From Bacillota bacterium (lineage in GTDB: Bacteria; Bacillota; Clostridia; Lachnospirales; Lachnospiraceae), in the NCBI GenBank assembly GCA_023409535.1, contig JAEYGZ010000048.1, positions 186,001-250,000 on the forward strand: a stretch of DNA of 64,000 nt. The letters are read 5' to 3'. Below the pieces are notes generated by a model. The model had not been told where the DNA came from. It worked only from the letters and a program-made list of their open reading frames with translations, and did no database searches. A program made the translations under genes and the position numbers. Below, one piece after another: positions 25,803-35,463 of this stretch. The first letter of the stretch is position 1. Each line of letters starts with the position of its first letter.

Positions 25803-26360
25803 TTAGTTCTGATCCGAAATCGCACAGGCTATTTTTTCAATGGTGTTTAAATTTCTTGACGTTAAGAGGCTTTTATATTGTCTGCTCCCCAGCACCTTGG
25901 AGCCAAACTCCGAGTCCAGGGTCGAGCCCTTGGGAACAATCCAAAAAGCTCCGTATGGATGCGGGATAAACTGCTCCTGCTGTATCTTCGGAATGGAATC
26001 AAACAGGACCTTAAGCTTTATAGAAAGCTTCTCCTCGTCAAAAAGCAGACTGTAATGGTGATATCCGTCTGGAACAGTATTATTCCGTGCGGCAGTTACT
26101 ATATCCTGAATAGCTTTTTCCCCAAGCACAAATACATATGCTTCATAATGAAAATAATTACTGAGGCCGCTTTCAATCCGGGATTTCAGCTCATGTTCAG
26201 AGGCGGCTGCTTCGGCAGAAAATATAACATTACCCGTGGCAAGTATCGTTTTTACATCAAGGAACCCCATCTCGGTAAATGCCGCTTTCAGGTCATTCAT
26301 TTTAATCGTGATACCGTTTACATTAACCCCTCGAAGAAAGGCACAATATTTTTTCAACAT
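25803..26360 (-). CDS. DUF1697 domain protein
   Basis: 185 aa, full length for the family: YCAFLRGVNVNGITIKMNDLKAAF at the N terminus and ATGNVIFS a little later are its signature. The function is unknown; the fold is ferredoxin-like. Tandem ribosome binding sites (AGGAGGGAGG) precede ATG at 26360, 32 bp downstream of the MFS gene, so the two may be co-transcribed. Confidence 0.85.
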   Translation of the reverse strand: MLKKYCAFLRGVNVNGITIKMNDLKAAFTEMGFLDVKTILATGNVIFSAEAAASEHELKSRIESGLSNYFHYEAYVFVLGEKAIQDIVTAARNNTVPDGYHHYSLLFDEEKLSIKLKVLFDSIPKIQQEQFIPHPYGAFWIVPKGSTLDSEFGSKVLGSRQYKSLLTSRNLNTIEKIACAISDQN

Positions 26361-26391
26361 TTACATTCCTCCCTCCTGATCCGAATTGTTA

Positions 26392-27657
26392 TTAGCTTAT
26401 CATCTCTGACGGCTTGCGATAGAACAATGCCGTCGCCAGGATTCCCAATGACAGCAATGCAATACTAAGAACAAAGGGCAGTACTCTTGATATGTCACTT
26501 AATAACCCGCCTATGTATCCAAAGGGTACGCTCACCAGCATAACTGTCGTTTGCAGCAACGCCATGATTCCTGACCGTTCCTCCGGATTAACATGGATTG
26601 CTACCAGAGATTCTCTGAGGGTGCCAAGAACAGCTGAGCCTAAGGCTTCAAATACTAACGATACCGATAAAATCACATATCCCCATGCACCGGTATCCGA
26701 TATTGATATCAATAACAGACAGCTGATGATTGCACTGAAGAACCCTCCGAATAACGGCCATTTCAGCTTCGTTTGCTTGATATGTGATATGACGGTAAAG
26801 AATAATAAAATGGAAAGGATGCTTCGTACCATAGGGAAGATGGGAAGCATGGTATCCGGTATCCCGATACGGCGCGATGCAATGATCTGCCAAAAGGTCA
26901 TCCCAATCATAGCAACAATTTCTACCAATATGCTGACGACAATCGCAAATATCGTACCCTTTGAGGCCAGTATCTTACGAACCGCACTTTTATAACCGGT
27001 CAGCATCTCGCCCCAGGATTTGCCGCGGGCTTCTTCACGTCTGTCCTTGCCAACCGCCGTTTCTGTGGATAATTTATATAGTATCAGCAGCTTCGCTGTC
27101 ATGATGATAAAAGCATTGATGTATAGTATTCTTAATGCCGGGGCCAAGGTAAGCTGTGCTACCAGAACGGAGGATATCGGTGCAAAGAGCGCAGACAGGT
27201 TTCCGCAAATGATAACCCAGGAATAGATATGCGTTATCTTATCTCTCGGGGCATCCTCCACCAGCAGACAATCCCAGGATACCGTGGTAATCTTCATCAT
27301 ACCATTTAACAGTGCTGCTACTACAAAGAACCAGAAGCCCTGACTGAAAGCCCAGATAAGACAGGGAAGGCTCCAGGCTATAAAATCAAACACCATGGTG
27401 CTTAGCCTGCGGCCCATTTTATCAATAATGATGCCGGATAAAAATGCACAGATCATCTGGGAAAACATATAAATTGAGGTCACAATTCCGACCTGTATAT
27501 CACTCATACCGAAGGTAAGCATATATACCGTGGCATAAGGCAAACACAAATTCATTGAAAGTCCCCACATGGGTTCCGTATAGACACAGGCCCGGGGATT
27601 GCCGCGCAGCTCAATCAGGGTACGCAGTAAATGATGCTTCAGTAACAAACTTTTCAT
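26392..27657 (-). CDS. Major facilitator superfamily transporter
   Basis: 421 aa with about 12 predicted membrane helices; the loop 2-3 motif appears as GIIIDKMGRRLSTMV. Cytoplasmic central loop around KLSTETAVGKDRREEARGKSWGEML. It is probably a drug or metabolite efflux protein; the substrate cannot be read. ATG at 27657 is preceded by AGGATGAG. Confidence 0.8.
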   Translation of the reverse strand: MKSLLLKHHLLRTLIELRGNPRACVYTEPMWGLSMNLCLPYATVYMLTFGMSDIQVGIVTSIYMFSQMICAFLSGIIIDKMGRRLSTMVFDFIAWSLPCLIWAFSQGFWFFVVAALLNGMMKITTVSWDCLLVEDAPRDKITHIYSWVIICGNLSALFAPISSVLVAQLTLAPALRILYINAFIIMTAKLLILYKLSTETAVGKDRREEARGKSWGEMLTGYKSAVRKILASKGTIFAIVVSILVEIVAMIGMTFWQIIASRRIGIPDTMLPIFPMVRSILSILLFFTVISHIKQTKLKWPLFGGFFSAIISCLLLISISDTGAWGYVILSVSLVFEALGSAVLGTLRESLVAIHVNPEERSGIMALLQTTVMLVSVPFGYIGGLLSDISRVLPFVLSIALLSLGILATALFYRKPSEMIS

Positions 27658-27740
27658 ATTCTCATCCTAATCGCAATAATATAGCCTGTGATTAATCAAC
27701 AGCCTGAAAACCATCATACCATGCTTTGAGGCAGAAGGAA

Positions 27741-27808
27741 AGACCTGTTGCAAAATAGCAGCATGATATCCTTTTATAGAACAAATTAATCTGCTATGCA
27801 ACAGGTCT
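27741..27808 (-). terminator. Long hairpin after the FtsX-type permease gene
   Basis: GACCTGTTGCA and TGCAACAGGTC pair at the ends, with a further AGCAG/CTGCT pairing inside, about 68 nt in all and flanked by AAA/TTT. It lies directly after the stop of the permease gene. Confidence 0.65.
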
Positions 27809-27817
27809 TTATTTATA

Positions 27818-30800
27818 TTATTCCACACTTTTTAATGCTTCGACCATATCTATCCGATCCAGCATACGGTTGGTAATCCAGTTGACGGTAACGGCAAAGC
27901 AGAAGGTAATCACTGCTGAAGTCAAATAGCTGACCGGATCAATATACACCGCAAAATATATGGAAGGCATTTTTAGTGCGATCGTAAGTAGTTCACTTAG
28001 GAAACGTCCCACCGGTAAACCGGCGAGGATACCCACAGCGGTTAAAATCAGTGTCTCTTTATTGACATACAGATGTACTTCCTTATCGTAGAAGCCTAAA
28101 ACCTTAATCGTTGCAAGCTCTCTCGCACGTTCCGAGATATTTGTATTGGACAGTGTAAAGAGTACCACGAATGCAAGGCCGCCGGCCATGATTATGATCA
28201 GAAGTATTACTGCATTAATGAGATCAAAGCCGTAGCTTTCTCTCACCGCGGCTGTGCTTACGGCAGAAACCACCGAAGCATTGTCAAGCAACGCTTCTGC
28301 ATAAGCAGCCTGGTCTTCGCAGGTATCCGACAGATGGGCAAGTACACCGTTATTACTGTAGGTGCCGAATAATGCTTCATATAACCTTTGCGTCATATAC
28401 ACATTATTGCCAAGGTAGTTCTGTACAACATCAGCCACAACCGTCTCGCACTGTACCAGCTCCATATCCTGCAATAATACGGTATCACCTGATTTAACTC
28501 CCAGAATCTGAGCTGCATTCTGCGTAACATATATACCGCTGTCCGTCAGGGGAAGCAGGGCGCCTTCCGTATTCTTAATATGAATATAACCGTCTATGGC
28601 TTCACCGTCAGGTATCACCATTAATTGTACCTTTTCTGCCTTGCTGCCGGTATTCATGATCTTCATGCTGTCTATTCTTAACTTCAGATAATCTTTAATG
28701 TTACTGTCAGCTGACAGCTGCCTGACAATATCCTCGGTATCCTTCTCCTGAAATACCGCCATCAAATCATACCGATAGATATTGTCATACTGCTTTGGTT
28801 CAAGATCCGTGATAGAATCTCTGATCGCGAAACCGCAAAGAATCAAAGCGGTACAGCCGACAATACCGCCGATGGTCATAAACAGTCGCTTTTTATAACG
28901 AAACAGATTACGAGCGGTTACCTTATTTAAGAATTTAAGGTGCTTCCATAGGATTGTAATACGTTCCAGGAGTACACGGGAGCCGGCACGGGGCGCCTTC
29001 GGCCGCATAAGAATGGCAGGCATGTGAGTAAGCTCGCTGCAGCATGCCAGTGCAGTGGCTCCGACGATGGCAGCTGTAAACAGCATTACACCGCCAACAC
29101 CATAAGGAATATCGAAACGCAGGTAATATTGGGGCAGGCTGTATAGCTCCTCCAAAACCACAGCTACAAATTTAGGCATGAAAATAAATCCAAATAAATC
29201 TCCTAAAACTCCGCCAAGAAGACAGGCGAGTAAGGCAAACAGGAGGTATTTATGATAAACAGAAGAATTGCCAAAGCCCAGGCCTTTATAGGTTCCGATT
29301 AATCCACGCTCTTCTTCAACCATTCGGGTCATTGTAGTAAGGCTCATGAGTACGGCAACCAGCAAGAATATCACCGGAAAGACCCTGCCTACTGCTTCAA
29401 TGGAGGAAAGGTCACTCTTCAAACTGGAATAGCTCTCCAGGGAAGTTCGGTCCTGAACATACCACTGTGCCATATCCATATCATTTAATTCTGTATATCC
29501 ATCCTCCAGCTCTCTGATGGCATCTTCCTTCTCTTCTGCATAATCCTGTTCCTTTTGGATTAATTCAGCTTCGCCGTCTTCCAGCTCCGTCTTTTTATCG
29601 GTAATCTCTTTCCGGGCATCCGTTATTTTTACACCGGCATCGGCTTCTTCCTTATCCAGCTTATCTTCGCCTTCCGCCAGCTCGGCCTTTCCGTCGGCCA
29701 GTTCTTCTTTCCCTGCTTTCAGCTCGCCTTTTTTTGATTTGATTTCCTGTCTTCCGGCTTCAAGCTGAGCCTCGCCCTTATCCAGCTCTGCCTCAGCATC
29801 AGCCAGCTTCTGCAAGGCTGCTTTCTTTTGCTCTTCAAAAGCACTTTTTTGCGCATCCAGCGCCTGCTGACCGCCATTTACTTTTCCCAGCCCGTATGCA
29901 GCCTCAACACAGCTTTGTGCCAGTGAATCAATCTGGGGGATCTGAGTATTCTGTTGAATAATTGCGGCGGTAAGCTGTCCCGCTTCACCAGCGGTCGCTT
30001 CTGCGATGGCTTTATCCTCCGCTCCTGTTGCGGCCAGGGCTGCAGCAGCGTTAACCAGAGCATTCCATTCCTTCTCCGGCCACGCGGAGCCAAGGGTATT
30101 CTTAAGCTGCGCTATCCCAGGCTCAAGCTGTGTCCGTGCTTCCTCCAATTGGGTTTGCGCTTCCTCAAGCTGTTGATCAGCCGCATCAAGCTGCTCCCCA
30201 GCCTCTTGCTTCTCTTCAGCCAACTGCTTTCTTCCTTCCGCCAGCTTCTGCGCATTTTTCTGCAGATCAGCTTCTCCTTGGGCTAGCTGTTCCTCTCCCT
30301 CTGTCAGCTGCTTTTCAGAATTCGCCAGCTGCTGCTTGGCCTTTTTTAGCTCCAGACGTGCCTCGGATATCTTCTTCTTTGCATCCTGTTCCTCGTTATT
30401 CAGTGTATTCTCACCCTCGGACAACTTCTGTTTACCATCATTTATTTCATCCCAGGCATCGGAAAATTCCTGGTCGGCATCTGCGAACTCTTCCTCCATG
30501 GTGGATTTGGCATCTTCCAGCTTTGTACGGGCTTCGGTCAGTATAGAATCATAGCGTGCCTGCTCCCGCTGCTTTTTGATATTGCTTTCAATATTATTAA
30601 TTACTGTCTGAACCTTATCTTCATATTCCTTCGAATAGCTGTTCATTCCCTGCGTTCCTGACAGCGTAAGATAAACCGCCGTAAAGATATCACTGTTGAC
30701 AGCCGTGTCAGTTACAAAAAACGTATAGTCATTGGATTCAGAGGAACGGAACACGCTGGCAAGGCCGTTACTTTGAATTTCCATCGGATTCATTACCACA

Positions 30801-31375
30801 CCGGTAATATGAAAGGTAGTATGAAGGAAGGACGGCTCATCGTCCTCCTTATTATCGTCCTTATTATCGTCCTTGCTGTTGTCCTTACCTTCGTCCTTGC
30901 TTTCCTCCTGGTTATCCTCTTCCATTGATAAGGTATCGCCAATGGATTTACCGCTTTCCTCCAGATATTTTTTGGTAACTGCGATTTCCGTCTCCTTTTC
31001 CGGCAGTCTTCCATCCAGCAAATATGGACTGTTTAATCCTTTTTGACTTATAACGATTATATCTGCACTCTTTCGTGCACCGTCTACTTCCGTATGAACG
31101 ATTTCATTGAAGCCGCCTTCCGCAGCTTCTATTCCATCGATCCGGCTCAGGGCATCCACATCCGCTTCGGTAAGCCCTAAGGTGGACAGTATACGAATAT
31201 CAAACAGTCTCTGCTTATCATAAAACTTATCTGCGGAATAATACATATCCAGGCAAGCTGCATATAATCCTGTCAGCATTGCAACACCCAGCGCTGTTAT
31301 GATTAGTATGGATAAAAAGCGTTTCCAGCCGTTTTTGACGGAACGCACGATATCCTTTCTGTAAGCCTTGTTCAT
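27818..31375 (-). CDS. FtsX-like ABC transporter permease with giant coiled-coil insert
   Basis: 1185 aa. One N-terminal helix (about 19-42), an extracytoplasmic region, then a Lys/Glu/Ala/Gln-rich coiled coil from about 255 to 660, followed by an FtsX core of three helices beginning GRVFPVIFLLVAVLMSLTTMTRMVEEERG, and a second FtsX half at the C terminus ending MLDRIDMVEALKSVE. Residues 151-182 are an acidic D/N/K low-complexity stretch. The layout is that of MacB/YknZ-like exporters with a very long periplasm-like stalk. ATG at 31375 lies just after the stop of the ATPase gene; a paralogue is at 54282-56966. Confidence 0.85.
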   Translation of the reverse strand: MNKAYRKDIVRSVKNGWKRFLSILIITALGVAMLTGLYAACLDMYYSADKFYDKQRLFDIRILSTLGLTEADVDALSRIDGIEAAEGGFNEIVHTEVDGARKSADIIVISQKGLNSPYLLDGRLPEKETEIAVTKKYLEESGKSIGDTLSMEEDNQEESKDEGKDNSKDDNKDDNKEDDEPSFLHTTFHITGVVMNPMEIQSNGLASVFRSSESNDYTFFVTDTAVNSDIFTAVYLTLSGTQGMNSYSKEYEDKVQTVINNIESNIKKQREQARYDSILTEARTKLEDAKSTMEEEFADADQEFSDAWDEINDGKQKLSEGENTLNNEEQDAKKKISEARLELKKAKQQLANSEKQLTEGEEQLAQGEADLQKNAQKLAEGRKQLAEEKQEAGEQLDAADQQLEEAQTQLEEARTQLEPGIAQLKNTLGSAWPEKEWNALVNAAAALAATGAEDKAIAEATAGEAGQLTAAIIQQNTQIPQIDSLAQSCVEAAYGLGKVNGGQQALDAQKSAFEEQKKAALQKLADAEAELDKGEAQLEAGRQEIKSKKGELKAGKEELADGKAELAEGEDKLDKEEADAGVKITDARKEITDKKTELEDGEAELIQKEQDYAEEKEDAIRELEDGYTELNDMDMAQWYVQDRTSLESYSSLKSDLSSIEAVGRVFPVIFLLVAVLMSLTTMTRMVEEERGLIGTYKGLGFGNSSVYHKYLLFALLACLLGGVLGDLFGFIFMPKFVAVVLEELYSLPQYYLRFDIPYGVGGVMLFTAAIVGATALACCSELTHMPAILMRPKAPRAGSRVLLERITILWKHLKFLNKVTARNLFRYKKRLFMTIGGIVGCTALILCGFAIRDSITDLEPKQYDNIYRYDLMAVFQEKDTEDIVRQLSADSNIKDYLKLRIDSMKIMNTGSKAEKVQLMVIPDGEAIDGYIHIKNTEGALLPLTDSGIYVTQNAAQILGVKSGDTVLLQDMELVQCETVVADVVQNYLGNNVYMTQRLYEALFGTYSNNGVLAHLSDTCEDQAAYAEALLDNASVVSAVSTAAVRESYGFDLINAVILLIIIMAGGLAFVVLFTLSNTNISERARELATIKVLGFYDKEVHLYVNKETLILTAVGILAGLPVGRFLSELLTIALKMPSIYFAVYIDPVSYLTSAVITFCFAVTVNWITNRMLDRIDMVEALKSVE
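30838..30920. repeat. Short imperfect tandem repeat in the permease gene
   Basis: Units like TTATTATCGTCC and CTTACCTTCGTCC recur about every 12-15 bp, encoding the D/N/K low-complexity run at residues about 151-182. This is a slippage-prone tract within a coding sequence, not a CRISPR. Confidence 0.6.
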
Positions 31376-31379
31376 GCCT

Positions 31380-32081
31380 TCACCACTCTATCTGTGCAAT
31401 CGGTGTAGGCTGTTCGTTTTGAACAGTCCTCACAACCTGACCGTTTTTAAAATGAATCACTCTGTCAGCCATGGGCGCCAGTGCGGAATTATGTGTAATA
31501 ATAAGCACAGTGATTTTCTCATTCCGGCACATATCCTGTAATAGCTGCAGGATTTGTTTGCCGGTATTATAATCCAGTGCACCGGTTGGTTCGTCACACA
31601 GCAGTAATTTCGGTTTTTTCGCAATGGCACGTGCAATTGAGACTCTTTGCTGCTCTCCGCCGGAAAGCTGTGCGGGAAAATTATGCTTACGATCCATGAG
31701 ACCTACTTTATCCAGTGTCTCGGAAGCATTCAAAGAATCCTGGCGGATCTGTGAAGCCAGCTCCACATTCTCCAGTGCCGTCAGATTCGGCACCAGATTA
31801 TAGAATTGGAATACAAATCCGATATCCGTACGGCGATAGCCTGTCAGCAGCTTGTGGTTACACTCTGTAATGTTCTTTCCGTCCACAATTACATCGCCTG
31901 AAGTTGCGGTATCCATACCGCCCAATATATTAAGCGCCGTAGTTTTTCCGGCACCGGAAGCTCCCAATATTACCGCCAGTTCACCCTTATTTACCAAGAA
32001 GCTTGCATCATCCAGCGCCCGGATTGCCGCTCCCTCAGAAGTATATTGCTTGATAACATGATTGAATTCGATATATGCCAC
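31380..32081 (-). CDS. ABC transporter ATP-binding protein (LolD/MacB type)
   Basis: 233 aa. Walker A GASGAGKT, signature LSGGEQQRVSIARA, Walker B LLLCDEPTGALD, H-loop THNSAL. It belongs to the macrolide/lipoprotein exporter class that partners FtsX-type permeases. The start is GTG at 32081, with AAGGAG upstream. It is the first gene of the two-gene exporter operon and is divergent to a TetR-family regulator. Confidence 0.9.
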   Translation of the reverse strand: MAYIEFNHVIKQYTSEGAAIRALDDASFLVNKGELAVILGASGAGKTTALNILGGMDTATSGDVIVDGKNITECNHKLLTGYRRTDIGFVFQFYNLVPNLTALENVELASQIRQDSLNASETLDKVGLMDRKHNFPAQLSGGEQQRVSIARAIAKKPKLLLCDEPTGALDYNTGKQILQLLQDMCRNEKITVLIITHNSALAPMADRVIHFKNGQVVRTVQNEQPTPIAQIEW

Positions 32082-32285
32082 CGGTCCATCTCCTTATGTC
32101 AATGTAATGTAAGCCATAGATAGATATTCTTGACTTTCGCCTGTTGATTTTTTATTATATATACACAGTGTTGATTTCGCAACCATCAGATGTTTATAAA
32201 GCGAAGTTTTCACAACAAAACTCTTCCAAATGTCGATTTCAGAACAATTATAAATATAAACTTTTTATAAAGGAGAAATTTCTTG

Positions 32286-32846
32286 ATGAAAGAAATGAAG
32301 CTTGACAGAAAGACACGGTATACCCGCATGGTGCTGCAGAATAGTCTGATTGAATTAATGAAGGATAAGCCGATTTCAAAAATTACCATTAAAGAACTAT
32401 GCACCAATGCCGATATTAACCGAACAACCTTTTATGCTCACTATACTGATCAATTTGCTCTTCTTCGTCAGATTGAGGATGATGCTCTTTCCTGGGCAAA
32501 GGAAGCCATTACCGCTCTTCTCAGCAAAACCGACAGGCATGAAACAATGAAGGTTCTTGAACAGATTTGCCAGTACTTTGCCGAAAACAGCAGCCATCTT
32601 CAGATACTGATGAGCGAACAGGGGGACGTTCACTTTCAGAAGCAACTGTTTACACTGATCTATGAAGAATGCGGTATCCATCCTCTGGAGGATTGCAGCG
32701 AAGACATTGCCAAAAGAGAGTTGAACTTCATATTCGTTGTCACCGGGAGCATCGGACTGATACAGCATTGGCTAAAAAGCGGACTGATCCAGCCGGCGAA
32801 TGAAATTGCTGAGGTTATTTATAATATGGCAATTTGGGTGAAGTAA
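32286..32846 (+). CDS. TetR/AcrR family transcriptional regulator
   Basis: 186 aa. The N-terminal helix-turn-helix (LDRKTRYTRMVLQNSLIELMKDKPISKITIKELCTNADINRTTFYAHYTDQFALLRQIEDD) is typical; the C-terminal ligand-binding part is variable. ATG at 32286 is chosen over TTG at 32283; AAGGAG is 10 bases upstream. It is divergent to the exporter, 204 bp away, and is probably its repressor (inference). Confidence 0.85.
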   Translation: MKEMKLDRKTRYTRMVLQNSLIELMKDKPISKITIKELCTNADINRTTFYAHYTDQFALLRQIEDDALSWAKEAITALLSKTDRHETMKVLEQICQYFAENSSHLQILMSEQGDVHFQKQLFTLIYEECGIHPLEDCSEDIAKRELNFIFVVTGSIGLIQHWLKSGLIQPANEIAEVIYNMAIWVK

Positions 32847-32869
32847 TTATTCATTATAAATAACTAATA

Positions 32870-32904
32870 AATGAGCTGCTGCAAAACAATTGCAACAGCT
32901 CATT
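32870..32904. terminator. Hairpin between the TetR gene and tRNA-Ser
   Basis: AATGAGCTG-TGCAA pairs with TTGCA-CAGCTCATT; one bulge-like mismatch. It lies between convergent transcripts and may terminate both. Confidence 0.7.
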
Positions 32905-32907
32905 CGA

Positions 32908-32996
32908 CGGAGAAGATGGGATTTGAACCCATGCGCCGGTTTTGCCGACCTACCGCATTTCGAGTGCGGACCCTTCAGCCTCTTGGGTACTTCTCC
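32908..32996 (-). tRNA. tRNA-Ser (anticodon CGA)
   Basis: 89 nt, class II tRNA with a long variable arm. The acceptor stem GGAGAAG pairs with CTTCTCC, the anticodon stem CCGCA/TGCGG encloses loop CTCGAAA (anticodon CGA, reading UCG), and the T loop is GGTTCAAATCC. The discriminator base is G, as for tRNA-Ser. The 3' CCA is not encoded. Confidence 0.95.
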
Positions 32997-33053
32997 AGGT
33001 ATATTATATAATTAATCCCATATAAAATCGGGAAAAATAAACTTTTTATCAGA

Positions 33054-34031
33054 TTATTTCTTACTAAAGGTAATGAGAAATAACTCAACGCCGATTTTCT
33101 CCTGCATTCTGCCCGTCTTTACCTGCTCTTCAATCTCAGCTCCAAACTCAAGTGCATCCTTCAGCTTTTGCATGGAGAAGTTTTTTGTCTGAGCAAGATA
33201 TTTATTTACTGCAAAGGGCGGTACTCCGGCAAGCTCTGCAATAGAGGAAGAACTATGTCCCAAACTCTGCAAGTTCTTCGACAGTAACAGGATATTAAAG
33301 TGCCTTGTTATCAGATAAAGGATTGACATAGGCTTTTCTCTTACCGACAGCAGCTCGTAATATAATTCCAGTGCTTTATTCTGCTGCTTGGATCCAATGG
33401 CATCAATCATCTGAAAGATTTTGCCGGTGATCTGTGTGGTTACAACTGCGTCGATATCCGCATTGATAACAATTTCCCGGCCCATGGTATAGCTGATCAG
33501 CTTATCCACTTCATTACAGAGATTGAGCATATCGGAACCGGTTTTGTCTAACAGATACAGAGCGGATGCTTCCGTAATCTTCTTCCCTGCCTGCTCCAGT
33601 AACGATACAACAAACAGCTTCAGATTCTTCTCGTCCAAACCGTTCATTTCCGATACAGTTCCACGATCCTTCACCAGCTTAAACAGTTTACTGCGCTTAT
33701 CAATCTCCGTCTCAATAAATATGACTACTGTTGAATCCGGAGTCTCCTCCAAAAGCTCACTCAGCTCACTCTGTGCCTTGAATAATCCACTGTTCTCGAT
33801 TAAGATCAAACGCCTGTCACTGAAAAAAGGCAAGGTCTGCGCTGCAGCATAAACCTGCCTTGGCTCCACGGCCTTCCCTTCAAAATACGAATAGTTTATG
33901 TCCGTGTCATCCTGCAATACAGCCGCCTTTAATTTATCCCGGTAGAGCTTCTTTAAATATTCTTCACTTCCATAAAGAAGATAGAAACGGCTGAAGCTTC
34001 CCGACTTTATATGTTCTTTGATAACCTTCAT
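33054..34031 (-). CDS. holA: DNA polymerase III subunit delta
   Basis: 325 aa, full length for HolA. Domain I begins YLLYGSEEYL, and the AAA-like and collar parts follow. It loads the sliding clamp as part of the clamp-loader. ATG at 34031 follows AGGAG; an upstream in-frame ATG at 34052 has no good ribosome binding site. It is the last gene of the yicC-remA-rpoZ-lepB-holA row. Confidence 0.9.
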   Translation of the reverse strand: MKVIKEHIKSGSFSRFYLLYGSEEYLKKLYRDKLKAAVLQDDTDINYSYFEGKAVEPRQVYAAAQTLPFFSDRRLILIENSGLFKAQSELSELLEETPDSTVVIFIETEIDKRSKLFKLVKDRGTVSEMNGLDEKNLKLFVVSLLEQAGKKITEASALYLLDKTGSDMLNLCNEVDKLISYTMGREIVINADIDAVVTTQITGKIFQMIDAIGSKQQNKALELYYELLSVREKPMSILYLITRHFNILLLSKNLQSLGHSSSSIAELAGVPPFAVNKYLAQTKNFSMQKLKDALEFGAEIEEQVKTGRMQEKIGVELFLITFSKK

Positions 34032-34102
34032 ATATTTCTCCTGCCAGAACATTATCTATTCTATCTAATCCCTATGTAAAAAGCAAGTACAAAAAAAGTT
34101 AT

Positions 34103-34804
34103 TTAATCAACTGTTCCAAACCTGCTTAAAGGCTTGATTCGAAATATTACTCTTCCGCCGATATTTTCTTTCTTTACATTACCGACTTCTTCATAACGGC
34201 TGTCCTTGCTGACATTCCGGTTATCTCCCATAACAAAATACTCATCCTCCCCCAGGACAACCGGCTCTGCAGCCCGTCCGGGATCCAGAATGGGATCCTT
34301 CCCATAATGCTCCTCCAACAGCTCGTTATTGATATAAATCTCACCGCCGATAATCTGCACTGTCTCACCGGGAAGCCCGATGATACGTTTTACATAATAT
34401 TCATCGCTGTCTCTTCCGTAGGGATAAAAAACAATAATATCAAACCGGTCCAGTGCATCAAAACGATAAGAGAGCTTCTCAACGTACAGATGCTCTCCGT
34501 CCTGTAAGGTATTAGCCATTGAGGAACCGTCTACAATCGTTCTTTGTATTACAAAATTAGGTAAAATATAAATACATACAAAAATTAGGACAGCGTAAAA
34601 AATCAGATCGTAAACAAAGCCTCTTGCACCATGCTTTGTCTTCGAAACTGATTCTGCATCCGGAGGAGTATCAACCTGCTCCTCCTCGATGATTCCATTC
34701 TCTAAGGGAGTTTCCTCATTTTCAAGATACTCTTTCGTTTCAGCTGCTTCCATACCCTTTCCCTGATCAGCCTCTGCCTTAATCACCTCTGGTTCAAAAG
34801 ACAT
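34103..34804 (-). CDS. lepB: Signal peptidase I
   Basis: 233 aa. One membrane helix (about 63-84) and the S26 catalytic dyad: Ser95 in DGSSMANTL and Lys139 in YYVKRIIGLPGE; the GDNRNVSKDSR box (with Asp/Arg) is also present. The N terminus is an unusually long, acidic cytoplasmic tail of about 55 residues. It cleaves signal peptides at the outer face of the membrane. AAGGAG precedes ATG at 34804. Confidence 0.95.
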   Translation of the reverse strand: MSFEPEVIKAEADQGKGMEAAETKEYLENEETPLENGIIEEEQVDTPPDAESVSKTKHGARGFVYDLIFYAVLIFVCIYILPNFVIQRTIVDGSSMANTLQDGEHLYVEKLSYRFDALDRFDIIVFYPYGRDSDEYYVKRIIGLPGETVQIIGGEIYINNELLEEHYGKDPILDPGRAAEPVVLGEDEYFVMGDNRNVSKDSRYEEVGNVKKENIGGRVIFRIKPLSRFGTVD

Positions 34805-34869
34805 GTTGATCTCCTTTCTGTTCCTGCAGGGTGTACTGTTAATATTTGAAAAAGGCGATGAATTGGTGA

Positions 34870-35124
34870 TTATTGTCCCTCTTCCCTATCCTTTTCATCA
34901 TCTCCCATTATTTTTACTTTTGAGCGGTATAATTCTTCAACCGCGATTGACAACGGCTTCGGATAAGCAACATCAACTAACGGAACAGCTCCGTCAATAA
35001 TCTGTCTCGCACGTCTTGCAGTTGCGATAACGATGGAATATCTGCTATTAACAACCGGCTGTTCTCCGGGTTCAACCTCACTGTTTACTACTTTCATTAA
35101 ATCTGTATAGGACGGATGTAACAT
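34870..35124 (-). CDS. rpoZ: DNA-directed RNA polymerase subunit omega
   Basis: 84 aa from ATG at 35124 (AAGGAG upstream). The omega motif region NSRYSIVIATARRARQI is clear; acidic C-terminal tail. It helps assemble beta-prime. It lies directly after remA. Confidence 0.9.
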   Translation of the reverse strand: MLHPSYTDLMKVVNSEVEPGEQPVVNSRYSIVIATARRARQIIDGAVPLVDVAYPKPLSIAVEELYRSKVKIMGDDEKDREEGQ

Positions 35125-35166
35125 AGAAAATCTCCTTTCAATATCCATAAATTATTTTTGTATTGA

Positions 35167-35439
35167 TTAGTCATTTGCTGCTTCACTAAGATCCATAGTT
35201 TCCTTCTGGTTCACTCTTCCGGCGATTGTTTCCGGCAGCAGGGAGGACAGAATCAAATGCCCGCTGTCCATTACTATAACCGCCTTTGTTCTGCGTCCAC
35301 AGGTCGCATCAATTGCCATTCCCGTATCCTTGGCTGTTTGTACCATACGCTTCACAGGTGCTGCATCCGGACTGATAACACCAGTTATCTTACTGGAATT
35401 CACAACATTTCCAAAGCCGATATTCACTAGCTTATTCAA
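35167..35439 (-). CDS. remA: RemA/DUF370 family extracellular matrix regulator
   Basis: 90 aa, the length of RemA. N-terminal LVNIGFGNVVNSSKITGVISPDAAPVKRM and central ATCGRRTKAVIVMDSGHLILS match. In Bacillus RemA is a DNA-binding activator of matrix and osmoprotection genes. In many Firmicutes the order is yicC-remA-gmk-rpoZ; here gmk is missing. Confidence 0.9.
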   Translation of the reverse strand: MNKLVNIGFGNVVNSSKITGVISPDAAPVKRMVQTAKDTGMAIDATCGRRTKAVIVMDSGHLILSSLLPETIAGRVNQKETMDLSEAAND

Positions 35440-35463
35440 AGTTATTCCTCATTTCCGTAGCTT

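Noticed and set aside
30838..30920. Possible CRISPR-like short repeats
   Set aside because: Units are 12-15 bp, imperfect, without spacers, and lie in frame in a coding sequence.
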